Shown in pieces: positions 1-8,614 of a stretch of 64,000 bases of DNA. Position 1 is the first letter of the stretch. Every line of letters starts with the position of its first letter. The stretch covers positions 1,612,001 to 1,676,000 of the forward strand of contig NZ_WTYJ01000001.1 of NCBI RefSeq assembly GCF_009827305.1, given 5' to 3'. Under the pieces are notes generated by a model, which ran no database searches, was not told the DNA's origin, and saw only the letters and a list, made by a program, of their open reading frames with translations. Source of the DNA: Croceibacterium xixiisoli. Lineage in GTDB: Bacteria; Pseudomonadota; Alphaproteobacteria; Sphingomonadales; Sphingomonadaceae. The position numbers and the translations under genes are program-made.

Positions 1-87
1 GCCGAGGGAACGCCGGAGCAGGTGGTGAAGAACGACCGCAGCTACACCGGCCATTATCTGAAGCCGCTGCTCGAAAAGGCAAAGTAG
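1..87 (+). CDS. uvrA: Excinuclease ABC subunit A, C-terminal end (partial)
   Basis: Only the last 28 codons and the TAG stop are in the window. The peptide contains GTPEQV followed by SYTGHYLKPLL, the conserved extreme C-terminus of UvrA, the ATPase that recognises damaged DNA in nucleotide excision repair. Reading is open to the left edge, so the start and the ATPase and zinc domains lie upstream. The call rests on this tail alone; the spacing of GTPE and SYTG..YL is specific to the family. Confidence 0.85.
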   Translation, partial: AEGTPEQVVKNDRSYTGHYLKPLLEKAK

Positions 88-90
88 GGC

Positions 91-190
91 GATCGCGTGG
101 AACCAGGGCAGCTTTCGGGCTGCGCTGGTTCCACGCGATCACTAGAGCGATTTCCAAGCAGGTGGAATCACCTGCTGACTCGGAAATCGC
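91..190. terminator. Two consecutive inverted repeats downstream of uvrA
   Basis: A perfect 16-bp inverted repeat (91-106 with 125-140) with an inner GCAGC/GCTGC stem follows the uvrA stop by 3 bases. A second structure follows at 147-190: 9-bp outer arms (147-155, 182-190) and 8-bp inner arms (157-164, 169-176). Neither has a clean T-tract on the plus strand, so the terminator role is inferred from position and stem strength. Confidence 0.5.
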
Positions 191-201
191 GGCAAACAAA
201 A

Positions 202-242
202 GAAAATAGAGCGGCGATCCGATGCAATCGGATCGCCGCTCT
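202..242 (-). terminator. Rho-independent terminator for rlpA
   Basis: A perfect 16-bp stem (208-223 with 227-242) has a three-base loop. Read on the minus strand it is followed by a T-rich run (ATTTTCTTTTG). It lies 58 bases past the rlpA stop and points in the right direction for that gene. Confidence 0.7.
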
Positions 243-299
243 AATCTGCATTGGGAGGAAAGTGGGGCGATCCGGCAAGAGCGCCCGGTTCGCGTCGGC

Positions 300-833
300 T
301 CAGGAACCCAGCAGGGCCAGTTCGACGCGGCCCGATCCGGCGGAGACCAGGCCGATGCTTTCGGCGGCGCCATGGCTCAGATCGATCAGGCGGTTGCCGT
401 GGAACGGGCCGCGATCATTGATGCGCACCACCACCGAACGGCCGTTGCGGGCATTGGTAACGCGCACCTTGCTGCCGAAGGGCAGGGTGCGGTGGGCAGC
501 CGTCAGGCCGCTCGGATCGAAACGTTCGCCGCTGGCCGTGGGCCGGCCGGCCAGTTCACGACCATAGAAGCTGGCCATGCCGCCGCCGATCTCTTCGGCC
601 TCTTCAGCGATTTCGAAATCTGCTGCCGGGGTAAGGGCTGCCGCTTCGTCAATCTGAGGGGCGAGGTTGGCAGCAGCAGCGTCATTGGCGCTGGGCAAGA
701 AGTGGGGAAGATCGTCAACCGCCGGCTGCGATGCTGCTGGCGCGCTGTCGGTACGATCATCAGCGCTTGCCGCGCTGAGCGATCCACCAAGCGCAAACAG
801 CGCCAAAGCCGCAATGGTTACTGACCGTTTCAT
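300..833 (-). CDS. rlpA: RlpA-family septal ring lytic transglycosylase
   Basis: A 177-aa exported protein with a Sec signal peptide at residues 1-24 (cleavage probably after ASA). A low-complexity Ala/Pro/Asp linker is followed by a double-psi beta-barrel domain from about residue 85 to the end. ASFYG (87-91), TASGERFD (99-106), AAHRTLPFG (112-120) and RINDRGPF (137-144) are RlpA landmarks. His114 and Asp140 align with the residues needed for transglycosylase activity in Pseudomonas RlpA. That family acts on peptidoglycan glycan strands lacking stem peptides at the division septum. There is no lipobox and no C-terminal SPOR domain, so this is a short form whose septal targeting is uncertain. 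Confidence 0.85.
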   Translation of the reverse strand: MKRSVTIAALALFALGGSLSAASADDRTDSAPAASQPAVDDLPHFLPSANDAAAANLAPQIDEAAALTPAADFEIAEEAEEIGGGMASFYGRELAGRPTASGERFDPSGLTAAHRTLPFGSKVRVTNARNGRSVVVRINDRGPFHGNRLIDLSHGAAESIGLVSAGSGRVELALLGS

Positions 834-1797
834 ATTCGGTCGAACTCCCGTCGGTTACGAGGGGATCAGATACAGGAGGGGGAGGGGGGAGGACACCCAG
901 GCGGAGTCTGGCCACCCCGCCACAGGCTCAACTGGTCCCGCTTTGGTAATATTCCGGGAACGTTTCGGCTTGGCGAAAATCGCACTGTCGCCCCGGGGGC
1001 TCGTCTCGGCTGATGGCCGAAATTCCGCCACGCAGCGATGCGGCGAGGTGTGATCGTCGCGATTTTCGAGTCGAGGGGGGAGCGAGGCAGCGGTGTTGTC
1101 GCGGCAGATCATCCCCGTGGAATGAGGCTGCCACATCTGTGCCGTCGCCGAAGTGAAATGGGGCCGGCATTGCTGCCAGCCCCACTGTCACCGGCATGGA
1201 TCCATCAGGATCGGCGCCCGGCTGTTTCGGGAAAGGCGTGACGCGCTTTCCCAATTCGACCGGCGCTCACGCCGGCGGCGGGAGTGTTTCGTGTCATGTC
1301 TGATCCATCGGATCGCAATGACGTTCCGCATTCCCATCGGGCGCCTGGCTTCCATCTCTGCATCCCGTCCGCTTGCGCGCAAGGGGTGTTCGATTTCTGC
1401 TCGGAACTTCCCGATCCGACCGCCCGATCACCTGCATCCGGCAAACACGTTCTCGCATCCATAAGTCGCTTGCGCGGCTCATGCTTGCGGATGTCGTTCC
1501 GCCCTCTGCCTGTGGTCTGACTGTCGTGTCGTCAGCGTCTGCAGCGGCTCTCCTTCCATTCCGGGCTTTTCAGGGCCGGGTCTTTTCGGAGCCATCCGGG
1601 GCGTCAGCTGTTGATGTCTGGAGAATGCGCCTTTCGACTGAGTCGGGGAAGGCCAATGTGCCGCTGTTTAGTCCATAGCGGGAACAATGCCAGTGAATAA
1701 GGCTGGATAACTCAACAGCTCATCGCAAAGGCTGTGCTTTTCTGGTGATTTCCGGGGTGGGCGATCCTGTCGCTCCCACCCCGGACAATTCTATCGC
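834..1797. other. 964-base stretch with no convincing gene
   Basis: Open frames here are arginine/serine-rich translations without family motifs or good ribosome sites. The left part should carry the rlpA promoter. A GGGGC...GCCCC hairpin lies at 1160-1184. No tRNA, SRP RNA, RNase P or tmRNA signature was recognised. It could hold an unrecognised small RNA or decayed coding sequence. Confidence 0.5.
1751..1785 (-). terminator. Hairpin after argG
   Basis: An 11-bp perfect stem (1751-1761 with 1775-1785) starts 12 bases past the argG stop. The T-tract on the minus strand is weak, so this may be an RNA-stabilising structure or a poor intrinsic terminator. Confidence 0.55.
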
Positions 1798-3030
1798 TTA
1801 TTTCCCGTCGCGCTGGGCCAGCAGGCGCAGGCGCAGGGCGTTGAGCTTGATGAAGCCCTGCGCGTCTTGCTGGTCATAGGCGCCGGCATCATCCTCAAAG
1901 GTCACATGGCGTTCGGAATAGAGCGAATCCGGGCTCTTGCGGCCAACTACGCTGGTCGATCCCTTGTACAGCTTCAGCCGCACCGTGCCGTTCACGCGCT
2001 GCTGGCTCAGATCGATCGCCGCCTGCAGCATTTCGCGTTCCGGCGCGAACCAGAAACCGTTGTAGATCAGCTCGGCATATTTCGGCATCAGCTCATCTTT
2101 CAGATGCGCCGCGCCGCGATCGAGCGTGATCTGCTCGATGCCGCGATGGGCCACCGCATAGATCGTGCCGCCCGGGGTTTCATACATGCCGCGGCTCTTC
2201 ATCCCGACGAAGCGGTTTTCGACCAGATCCAGCCGGCCGATGCCATGCTTGCGACCCAGCTCGTTCAGCGCGGTCAGCAGCGTCGCGGGGGACATCGGCG
2301 TTCCATTCAGCGCGACGCCATCGCCCTTCGCGAAATCGATGGTGATGTATTCCGGCGTATCGGGCGCGTCTTCCGGGTTGACGGTGCGCGAGAAGACATA
2401 GTCCGGGGTTTCTTCCCACGGATCTTCCAGCACCTTGCCTTCGGACGACGTGTGCAGAAGATTGGCGTCGGTCGAAAACGGGCTCTCGCCACGCTTGTCC
2501 TTCGGCACCGGGATCTGGTGCTGCTCAGCCCAGGCGATCAGCGCGGTACGGCTGGTCAAATCCCATTCGCGCCACGGAGCGATCACCTTGATATCCGGAT
2601 CCAGCGCATAGGCCGACAGTTCGAAACGAACCTGGTCATTGCCCTTGCCGGTCGCGCCATGGGCCACGGCATCGGCGCCGGTTTCGCGGGCGATTTCGAT
2701 CAGCCGCTTGGAAATCAGCGGGCGGGCGATCGACGTGCCGAGCAGATAATCGCCTTCGTAACGCGCATTGGCGCGCATTATCGGGAACACGAAATCACGC
2801 ACGAATTCCTCGCGCAGATCGTCGATATAGATGTCCTTGTCCGGCACGCCCATCAGCTGCGCCTTGGCGCGCGCGGGTTCCAGCTCTTCACCCTGGCCCA
2901 GATCGGCGGTGAAGGTGACGACTTCGCAGCCGTAAGTCACCTGCAGCCATTTGAGGATCACGCTGGTGTCGAGACCACCCGAATAGGCGAGAACGACTTT
3001 CTTGATCCCGGAATGCTTGCTGTCGGCCAT
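1798..3030 (-). CDS. argG: Argininosuccinate synthase
   Basis: A 410-aa cytoplasmic enzyme that condenses citrulline and aspartate with ATP to argininosuccinate, the penultimate step of arginine synthesis. The N-type ATP pyrophosphatase loop AYSGGLDTS is at residues 15-23, and [10 protein letters not shown], the citrulline/aspartate-binding stretch, is present. Length matches the bacterial family (about 400). The ATG is followed by the expected [12 protein letters not shown] start. The MATE gene upstream ends 36 bases away on the same strand, so the two may be cotranscribed. Confidence 0.97.
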   Translation of the reverse strand: MADSKHSGIKKVVLAYSGGLDTSVILKWLQVTYGCEVVTFTADLGQGEELEPARAKAQLMGVPDKDIYIDDLREEFVRDFVFPIMRANARYEGDYLLGTSIARPLISKRLIEIARETGADAVAHGATGKGNDQVRFELSAYALDPDIKVIAPWREWDLTSRTALIAWAEQHQIPVPKDKRGESPFSTDANLLHTSSEGKVLEDPWEETPDYVFSRTVNPEDAPDTPEYITIDFAKGDGVALNGTPMSPATLLTALNELGRKHGIGRLDLVENRFVGMKSRGMYETPGGTIYAVAHRGIEQITLDRGAAHLKDELMPKYAELIYNGFWFAPEREMLQAAIDLSQQRVNGTVRLKLYKGSTSVVGRKSPDSLYSERHVTFEDDAGAYDQQDAQGFIKLNALRLRLLAQRDGK

Positions 3031-3066
3031 GTGCTGCTCCGCTGCGTAAAATTTGCGCGGCGCCTA

Positions 3067-4458
3067 TCAGTGGATGCGGTTCTCCGCAACGGGGGGAAGG
3101 GCATCGATGCTGCGTAACAGTGCAGGAAAATGCCAGGCCAGCGTACCGGCGCGCAGCAAATAGCTGGCCGAAATCGCCATCCACACGCCCACCGCCCCCT
3201 GCGGCCGCAGCAGCAGATCGATCAACAGATAGATCATTGTCGCGATCAGCGCCGAATTGCGCAGCGCCCGGCCCCGGGTCGCGCCGATGAAAATCCCATC
3301 GAGCAGCCAGCTTGGCATACCCAGCAGCGGCACCATGGCGGCAAAGGGCAGGAAGCGCGCCGCCTCTGCCCGCACGCCGGGATCGGTCGTCAGCACATCG
3401 ATCAGCGCCTGCCCCGCCGCCAGGAAGATCAGCGATAGCAACAGGCCGGCCAGCAGGGAGAATTCCCCCGTCAGCCGGATCGCCCGCAGGAAGTCCGTGC
3501 GCGATCGGGCACCGATGGCATGGCCGACGCGCGCCTCTGCCGTGAAAGCAAATGCGTCCAGCACGAAGGCGGCAATCTCGATGAACTGCAGCAGCACATG
3601 ATTGGCCGCCAGTGTCTCCGTCCCCAACCGCGCGCCGGCATTGGCGAACCAGGCAAACATCAGCAGCAGCGCCATGGTGCGGATCATCAGGTCGCGGTTG
3701 ACCGCAAACATGCGCATCAGCGCCGCCCGCTCCAGCACGGCGGCGCGACCGGCCGCACGGGCGATCGCCAGCGGGGAATGCCCGGCAATGCGGGTGGTGA
3801 TCGCCAGGCCCGCGATCAGCGCCAGCCATTCGGCGCCCGCCGTGCCCAGGCCCACGCCCTGCGCGCCCATGCCCAACCCCCAGACGAAACCGATATCCAG
3901 CGCCAGATTGACGAAATTCACGCAAATCTGCAGCATCAGCGCCGCCCGCGTCCGCCCGAGGCCCAGCAGCCAGCCATTGATGGCGAAGCCGCACAGCGCC
4001 GCCGGCGCGCCCAGGAAACGCGCCTCGACATAGGCGCGCGCTTCCGCGCTGACATCTTCCCCGCCGGCCAGCACGGAAAAGGCCAGGTCAGCCAGCGGAA
4101 TGCGCAGCAGCAACAAGAAAAGGCCAATGCCGCCACCGATCATCAGCGCCCGCAGCAGCAGCAGGTCGATCTCGGCGCGATGTCCCGTGCCGGCCTCCGC
4201 AGCGCCCTGGGCCTGGGCGGTCAGCCCGGTCATACCCATCCGCAGGAAGCCGAAGCTCCAGAATATCATGCCGATGACCGTGGCGCCCAGTGCCACCCCG
4301 GCCAGTGCCACACTGTCGCCGGTGCGCCCGATCACCGCCACATCCGCGAGGCCCACCAGCGGGATGGATGCCTGCCCCACGATGATCGGCCACGCCTGCG
4401 CCAGCACGGCGCGCCGGCTCAGCCGGCCGGGCTGGGAAGGGGGCGGGGTGGTGGTCAT
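3067..4458 (-). CDS. MATE family efflux transporter
   Basis: A 463-aa polytopic inner-membrane protein with about twelve hydrophobic segments arranged as two similar halves, as in MATE exporters (DinF/NorM type). These exchange Na+ or H+ for drugs or metabolites. The N-terminal half contains the family signature AQAWPIIVGQASIPLVGLAD (about residues 20-39) and the internal half-repeat begins near residue 245. The substrate cannot be told from sequence. It lies 36 bases upstream of argG in the same direction, and a terminator hairpin immediately precedes its start, so its promoter must lie in the short gap or transcription must come through from cfa. Confidence 0.88.
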   Translation of the reverse strand: MTTTPPPSQPGRLSRRAVLAQAWPIIVGQASIPLVGLADVAVIGRTGDSVALAGVALGATVIGMIFWSFGFLRMGMTGLTAQAQGAAEAGTGHRAEIDLLLLRALMIGGGIGLFLLLLRIPLADLAFSVLAGGEDVSAEARAYVEARFLGAPAALCGFAINGWLLGLGRTRAALMLQICVNFVNLALDIGFVWGLGMGAQGVGLGTAGAEWLALIAGLAITTRIAGHSPLAIARAAGRAAVLERAALMRMFAVNRDLMIRTMALLLMFAWFANAGARLGTETLAANHVLLQFIEIAAFVLDAFAFTAEARVGHAIGARSRTDFLRAIRLTGEFSLLAGLLLSLIFLAAGQALIDVLTTDPGVRAEAARFLPFAAMVPLLGMPSWLLDGIFIGATRGRALRNSALIATMIYLLIDLLLRPQGAVGVWMAISASYLLRAGTLAWHFPALLRSIDALPPVAENRIH

Positions 4459-4477
4459 GATGTGCCGTTAAACAGAA

Positions 4478-4504
4478 ACGGCGGGTGATGGTATCACCCG
4501 CCGT
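4478..4504 (-). terminator. Rho-independent terminator for cfa
   Basis: A perfect 12-bp stem (4478-4489 with 4493-4504) with a 3-base loop lies just past the cfa stop. On the minus strand it is followed by GTTTCTGTTT. Confidence 0.72.
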
Positions 4505-4529
4505 ATCATTTCCCGTTCTGTGCGCCGGC

Positions 4530-5798
4530 TTACTCCGCCGCTTCGGCGAACCGCCACACGGGCGGTTCCTCCTGAGCCAGCAGGCGCAGGAATTCCTCAT
4601 GGATATACTCGCGGGTCAGCGGCAGGGCGCTGCGATCCCGCACGGTGACCATCTGCCAATTGACCATCGTGCCATTGATGAAGCTCTGCTGCGCGCCGGC
4701 CAGATAGAACAGCCACATGCGATAGAATTCTTCATCATACATCTCGGTGATTTCCTGCCGGTGCATGACGGTCCGGTTGTACCATTCGGCCAGCGTGTAG
4801 CCGTAATGGAACCGCATGGCTTCCACATCCATCACCTGCCCGCCGGCGCGTTCGCTCTCGCTCACCAGCTCGGACAGGGCGGGGATATAGCCGCCGGGGA
4901 AGATATATTTGCGTGTCCAGGCATCGGTAAAGCCGGGAGGGCCCGTGCGGCCGATGCTGTGGTTCAACATCACGCCATCAGGCTTCAGCAGCTGGTTGGT
5001 CTTGCGGAAATATTCCGGGAAATGCGGCGTGCCCAGATGTTCGAGCATGCCGATCGATGTGATCCGGTCGAACTGCCCCTCCACATCGCGGTAATCGATC
5101 AGGCGGAACTTTGCCTTGTGATCCAGCCCATCGGCCTTGGCGCGTTCCTGGCAGAAAGCGATCTGATCGGGTGCTAGCGCCACGCCCAGCACTTCGCAAT
5201 CATAATTGCGCGCCAGATACAGCGCCCAGCCGCCCCAGCCGCAGCCGATATCCAGGATCTTCATCCCCGGCTTGATGTACAGCTTGGCCGCGATCAGCGC
5301 CTTCTTTTCCAGCTGGGCCCGTTCCAGGCTGACCGAGGGATCGCGGTGATAACCCATGGTGTATTGCCGGTCCTCGTCCAGGAACAGCTCATACAGTCGG
5401 CGGGTCAGGTTGTAGGTGTGCTCGGCATTCTTGCGCGCCTTGGTGCGCAGGTTCACGCTGTCGACCTTGGCGGCGGTCTTCTGCACCAGCCGGCGCATCG
5501 GTCCCTGCGGCTGCAGCGCGCGTTCGCCATGCGCCTTGGCCTGGCCGGTCACGAACATCACCATGTCGCGAATGTCGTGCGGCGGTTCGACCACCAGCCA
5601 GCCCCACATATAGGCTTCGCCCGCGCCCAGCTGCGGATAGCGGGCGATATGGCCGGATGTCCGCTTATCGGTAAAGCGCAGGCGAATGGGCGCATCATTG
5701 CCGCCCGGGCCAAAGGTATAGACCTTGCCGTCATAGTCGGTAATTTCCATCCGACCCTGGCGGATCAGCTTGCGAAGCAGTTTTTCGAGCAGCCACAT
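4530..5798 (-). CDS. cfa: Cyclopropane-fatty-acyl-phospholipid synthase
   Basis: A 422-aa SAM-dependent enzyme that adds a methylene bridge to double bonds of membrane phospholipid acyl chains. SAM-binding motif I, LDIGCGWGGWAL, is at about residues 182-193. Downstream come SIGMLEHLG (catalytic-region landmark) and FFxR-type C-terminal segments with HYGYTLAEWYNR. The N-terminal domain (1-150) is the usual lipid-binding domain. Length is in the range of long-form CFA synthases. The gene is followed by its own terminator and faces the divergent DUF1801 gene. Confidence 0.92.
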   Translation of the reverse strand: MWLLEKLLRKLIRQGRMEITDYDGKVYTFGPGGNDAPIRLRFTDKRTSGHIARYPQLGAGEAYMWGWLVVEPPHDIRDMVMFVTGQAKAHGERALQPQGPMRRLVQKTAAKVDSVNLRTKARKNAEHTYNLTRRLYELFLDEDRQYTMGYHRDPSVSLERAQLEKKALIAAKLYIKPGMKILDIGCGWGGWALYLARNYDCEVLGVALAPDQIAFCQERAKADGLDHKAKFRLIDYRDVEGQFDRITSIGMLEHLGTPHFPEYFRKTNQLLKPDGVMLNHSIGRTGPPGFTDAWTRKYIFPGGYIPALSELVSESERAGGQVMDVEAMRFHYGYTLAEWYNRTVMHRQEITEMYDEEFYRMWLFYLAGAQQSFINGTMVNWQMVTVRDRSALPLTREYIHEEFLRLLAQEEPPVWRFAEAAE

Positions 5799-5885
5799 GA
5801 CCGGGCGCGTCCCCTTCGTTTCTACAATTCGGCGGCACTAGAAACGCGGCTTGGCGCGGTGTCAATGACAGGGTAAATTCCATCT

Positions 5886-6326
5886 GTGGCAGGATTGAAA
5901 ACACATGAAACACAGGCCGGCGTGGCCGGGTTCATCGCCGCCGTGGAACCGCAAGTCCGGCGGGAAGACGCCATTTTGCTGGATCAGCTGTTCCGCAAGG
6001 TGACCGGTCAGCCGCCTGCCATGTGGGGCCCATCGATCATCGGGTACGGTCGCTATCACTATCGCTATGGCAGCGGGCACGAAGGGGACATGTGCCGCAC
6101 CGGATTTTCCCCGCGCAAGGCGAAGCAGTCGCTCTATGTGTTGGCCGCCAGTGACGATCCGGCGGATATCGCCCGGCAGGATGAATTGCTGACACGGCTG
6201 GGCAAGCATGCGCGCGGCAAGGGCTGCCTCTATGTCACGCGACTGGCCGATGTGGATCTGGCCGTGCTGGAAGAATTGATCGGCGATTGCTGGGACACGA
6301 TGAATCGCCTCTGGCCCGACAGCTAG
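5886..6326 (+). CDS. DUF1801 domain-containing protein
   Basis: A 146-aa soluble protein of the DUF1801/YdhG-like family. The core MWGPSIIGYGRYHYRY and GFSPRKAKQSLYVL are typical. The fold is related to frataxin-like proteins, and the function is not established. The best start is GTG at 5886, giving the AGLKTHET N-terminus; no strong Shine-Dalgarno is visible. It is divergent from cfa and overlaps the stop of the converging oxidoreductase gene by four bases. Confidence 0.8.
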   Translation: MAGLKTHETQAGVAGFIAAVEPQVRREDAILLDQLFRKVTGQPPAMWGPSIIGYGRYHYRYGSGHEGDMCRTGFSPRKAKQSLYVLAASDDPADIARQDELLTRLGKHARGKGCLYVTRLADVDLAVLEELIGDCWDTMNRLWPDS

Positions 6327-7063
6327 ATCCCGGCGTACCAGGTGTAACCGGCCCGGTCTTCCCAATAGCCGCCTTTGCCTTCGCCGATGTCATCCAGGCT
6401 GGCGACCAGCTCGATGCCGGTCAGATATTTGGCATGCTTGTAACCCAGCTGCCGCTCGATCCGCATTCGCAGCGGTGCGCCGTTGATGATCGGCAACGGT
6501 TCGCCGTTCAGAAGATGGGCGATGATGGTCTGCGGATGATGCGCATCGAGCAGATCGACACTTTCGTAATAATTCCCGCCGTTCAGCGTATCGGCACAGC
6601 GGAACACGGCGAAGCGCGCGCTGTCATCCACCCCGGCCATGGCCAGCAAAGTGGACAATTGCGGCCCGGTCCATTCGGCGATCGCGCTCCATCCTTCCAC
6701 GCAATCATGCCGGGTGATCTGCGTGCGCTGGGGCAGGGCGCGGATCTCGTCGAGCGACAGGCTGAGCGGCTTCTGCACCAGCCCGCTGACACTCAGCTGC
6801 CAGTCGGCAAAGCCATTGGCCGATGACGCACGATAGGCATCGGTATCGACATCGATGCTGCCATTGCCGCGAAAGAAGGGCGACACATCGGCCTTGGTGA
6901 ATTCCGGCGCCAGCGCCTGCTCTCCGCCCAGTGCCCGGTGCGCGGCGCGGTTCAGTCTGCCGGTGGCGTCGATCACATCGGCAAACCAGTCGGTCTTGCC
7001 GATCTTGGTGCAGCCGGCGGTGAAAAGCGCCGCCAGCCCCGCCAGCACATTACGCCGCTTCAT
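6323..7063 (-). CDS. Molybdopterin-dependent oxidoreductase (sulfite oxidase/MsrP-like fold)
   Basis: A 246-aa protein with an oxidoreductase molybdopterin-binding domain at about residues 80-225. The likely Mo-ligand cysteine is Cys121 in RHDCVEGWSA. Other family landmarks are YYESVDL, LNGEPLP and GAPLRMRIERQLGYKHAKYL. The N-terminus MKRRNVLAG...TAGC resembles a lipoprotein signal with a lipobox cysteine at 18; a twin arginine (3-4) also allows Tat export, expected for a cofactor-loaded enzyme. A strong GGAGG precedes the ATG. The start overlaps the end of the cytochrome b gene by 14 bases, so electron transfer between the two proteins is likely. Substrate unknown. Confidence 0.88.
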   Translation of the reverse strand: MKRRNVLAGLAALFTAGCTKIGKTDWFADVIDATGRLNRAAHRALGGEQALAPEFTKADVSPFFRGNGSIDVDTDAYRASSANGFADWQLSVSGLVQKPLSLSLDEIRALPQRTQITRHDCVEGWSAIAEWTGPQLSTLLAMAGVDDSARFAVFRCADTLNGGNYYESVDLLDAHHPQTIIAHLLNGEPLPIINGAPLRMRIERQLGYKHAKYLTGIELVASLDDIGEGKGGYWEDRAGYTWYAGI

Positions 7064-7724
7064 CGCGATGTCCTCCGGTGATCATGTCGCGCAATTGCCG
7101 GATCGGCCCGGACAGCAGCACCATCACGACATGCACGATGAAAAACCCGAACAGCAGCCAGGCGCAAATGAAATGGATCGACCGCGCGCTCTGCCGCCCG
7201 CCGAACAGATCAAGCAGGAAGGGCCAGGCCGCATTCATCGCCGGGCTCATCGTCAGCCCGGTCAGGATCATCAGCGGCAGCAGGATCAGGGTGACCAGCC
7301 CATAGCTGGCCTTCTGCAGGGAATTGTATCGTCCCGAATGCCCCCCGAAATCCAGCCGCAGATGCTGGCGGATATCGCGCGAGATAGGCGCCACGCGCCA
7401 TTCGCTGGCGCGCGTGGCGATGTCGCGGCGCAGGTGCCCGTTGATCAGCGCCGCGATCAGGAACAGCAGCAGCGACAGGCTGAACACCCAGGCCATCAGC
7501 AGATGCCAGTCGCGCGCGCCGGCCAGGCTGTAATAGTTCGGAATGGTCGCCCAACCGGGAAAGCGCGGCACAAACAGCCAGGCGGTGGACGGATCGAAGC
7601 CCCAGTCCCCCCAATAGAGCCGCCGATGCGCGTTGGAGATATTGAGGCCCGACATGAACAGCACGATCACGCTCAGGGCATTGATCCAGTGCCAGATACG
7701 GGTGCTGAGCGCATGTCGTTTCAT
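7050..7724 (-). CDS. Cytochrome b/b6 (b561-type) membrane subunit
   Basis: A 224-aa integral membrane protein with four to five predicted helices. Histidines suited to haem b ligation are in STRIWHWINAL (His11), GARDWHLLMAW, and RSIHFICAW with FIVHVVMVLL. The family passes electrons between quinol and a periplasmic partner. An AGGAGG ribosome site precedes the ATG, and the overlapping downstream oxidoreductase gene is the natural partner. The pair resembles MsrPQ in layout, but this subunit is a b561-type protein, not MsrQ (ferric reductase-like), so the pathway should not be called MsrPQ. Confidence 0.88.
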   Translation of the reverse strand: MKRHALSTRIWHWINALSVIVLFMSGLNISNAHRRLYWGDWGFDPSTAWLFVPRFPGWATIPNYYSLAGARDWHLLMAWVFSLSLLLFLIAALINGHLRRDIATRASEWRVAPISRDIRQHLRLDFGGHSGRYNSLQKASYGLVTLILLPLMILTGLTMSPAMNAAWPFLLDLFGGRQSARSIHFICAWLLFGFFIVHVVMVLLSGPIRQLRDMITGGHRDEAA

Positions 7725-7816
7725 TCTCGCGCCTCCTGAAAAACACCCGCATACACAGTCGGTGCCGACACATTAGCCTGCCGGGCCGCCATGCGACAGT
7801 GCAAAGCGCCCCGTTT

Positions 7817-8572
7817 TTAAGTGCCTCGCGCCAGGAAGATCACATCGCGCGCCTGCGGCACCAGATGCTGTCCGGAATCGACGAACAGCGCCTGCCCATT
7901 GGCCAGCGGCCCGGTCGCCAGGAACAGCGCCGCGTCGGCCACATCCTCCAGCGTGGTCCGCCGCCCCAGCGGGTTCATCCGATGCGATATCTCCGCCTCC
8001 GCCGCCGATTGATCGAAACTGGGCAGGATTGCGCCCGGCGCCAGCGAATGGATCCGGTCGCCCGGTCTGGCAGCCATGGCCAGCATGGCGTTTCCGGCCG
8101 CCACCGCATGCTTGCTCATGGTATAGCTGAAGAAATCGGGGTTCGAATTGGCGATCTTCTGATCAGTCAGCTGGATGATCCGCCGCCCGGCCTTGCTGCG
8201 CGATTGCTGCAGGAACTGCTGCGCCATCCGCATCGGCATTTCGGCATTCACCCGCATCGCCTCGGCAAACATTTCGGGCTGCAACGCGTCCGCATGATCG
8301 TCGCGAAACACCGCCGCGCTGTTGACCAGCACGCGCCAATCCTCATGCCGCGCGGCAATTCCGTCGATCATCTCCCGCACGGCATCGCCATCGGCCAGAT
8401 CGCAGGCGCACACCTCCGCACTCGGCAGGCTGACTGCCAGTGCCTGCGCGTCCTCCACTGAACGATGGCAATGGATCACCACATGCCAACCGGCCTCACC
8501 CAACCGCCGGCCGATCGCCGCCCCGATCCGCCGCGCACCACCGGTCACCAGCACCACCGGCTTGCCAGTCAA
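7817..8572 (-). CDS. SDR-family oxidoreductase, FolM/pteridine reductase-like
   Basis: A 251-aa Rossmann-fold short-chain dehydrogenase. TGGARRIG (10-17) is the nucleotide-binding loop, with the Arg-Arg form seen in pteridine reductases and FolM. NSA(A) is at 84-87 and the catalytic pair is Tyr150/Lys154 in YTMSK. FolM-type enzymes reduce dihydromonapterin or dihydrofolate with NADPH. The apparent start is TTG at 8572; no ATG is available upstream in frame. It follows nadE by 42 bases in the same direction. The FolM assignment is by overall resemblance and could be another SDR. Confidence 0.8.
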   Translation of the reverse strand: MTGKPVVLVTGGARRIGAAIGRRLGEAGWHVVIHCHRSVEDAQALAVSLPSAEVCACDLADGDAVREMIDGIAARHEDWRVLVNSAAVFRDDHADALQPEMFAEAMRVNAEMPMRMAQQFLQQSRSKAGRRIIQLTDQKIANSNPDFFSYTMSKHAVAAGNAMLAMAARPGDRIHSLAPGAILPSFDQSAAEAEISHRMNPLGRRTTLEDVADAALFLATGPLANGQALFVDSGQHLVPQARDVIFLARGT

Positions 8573-8614
8573 ACCGGCACCGCCAACAGGTCGGGATCGT
8601 CAGGCCGCACCATC

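Noticed and set aside
855-1680. Several short frames in the rlpA-argG gap
   Set aside because: Arg/Ser-rich, overlapping on both strands, no ribosome sites, no motifs.
1867-3117. Long plus-strand open frame opposite argG
   Set aside because: It is the antisense of argG, rich in His/Arg/Gln with no family motif; a GC-rich shadow.
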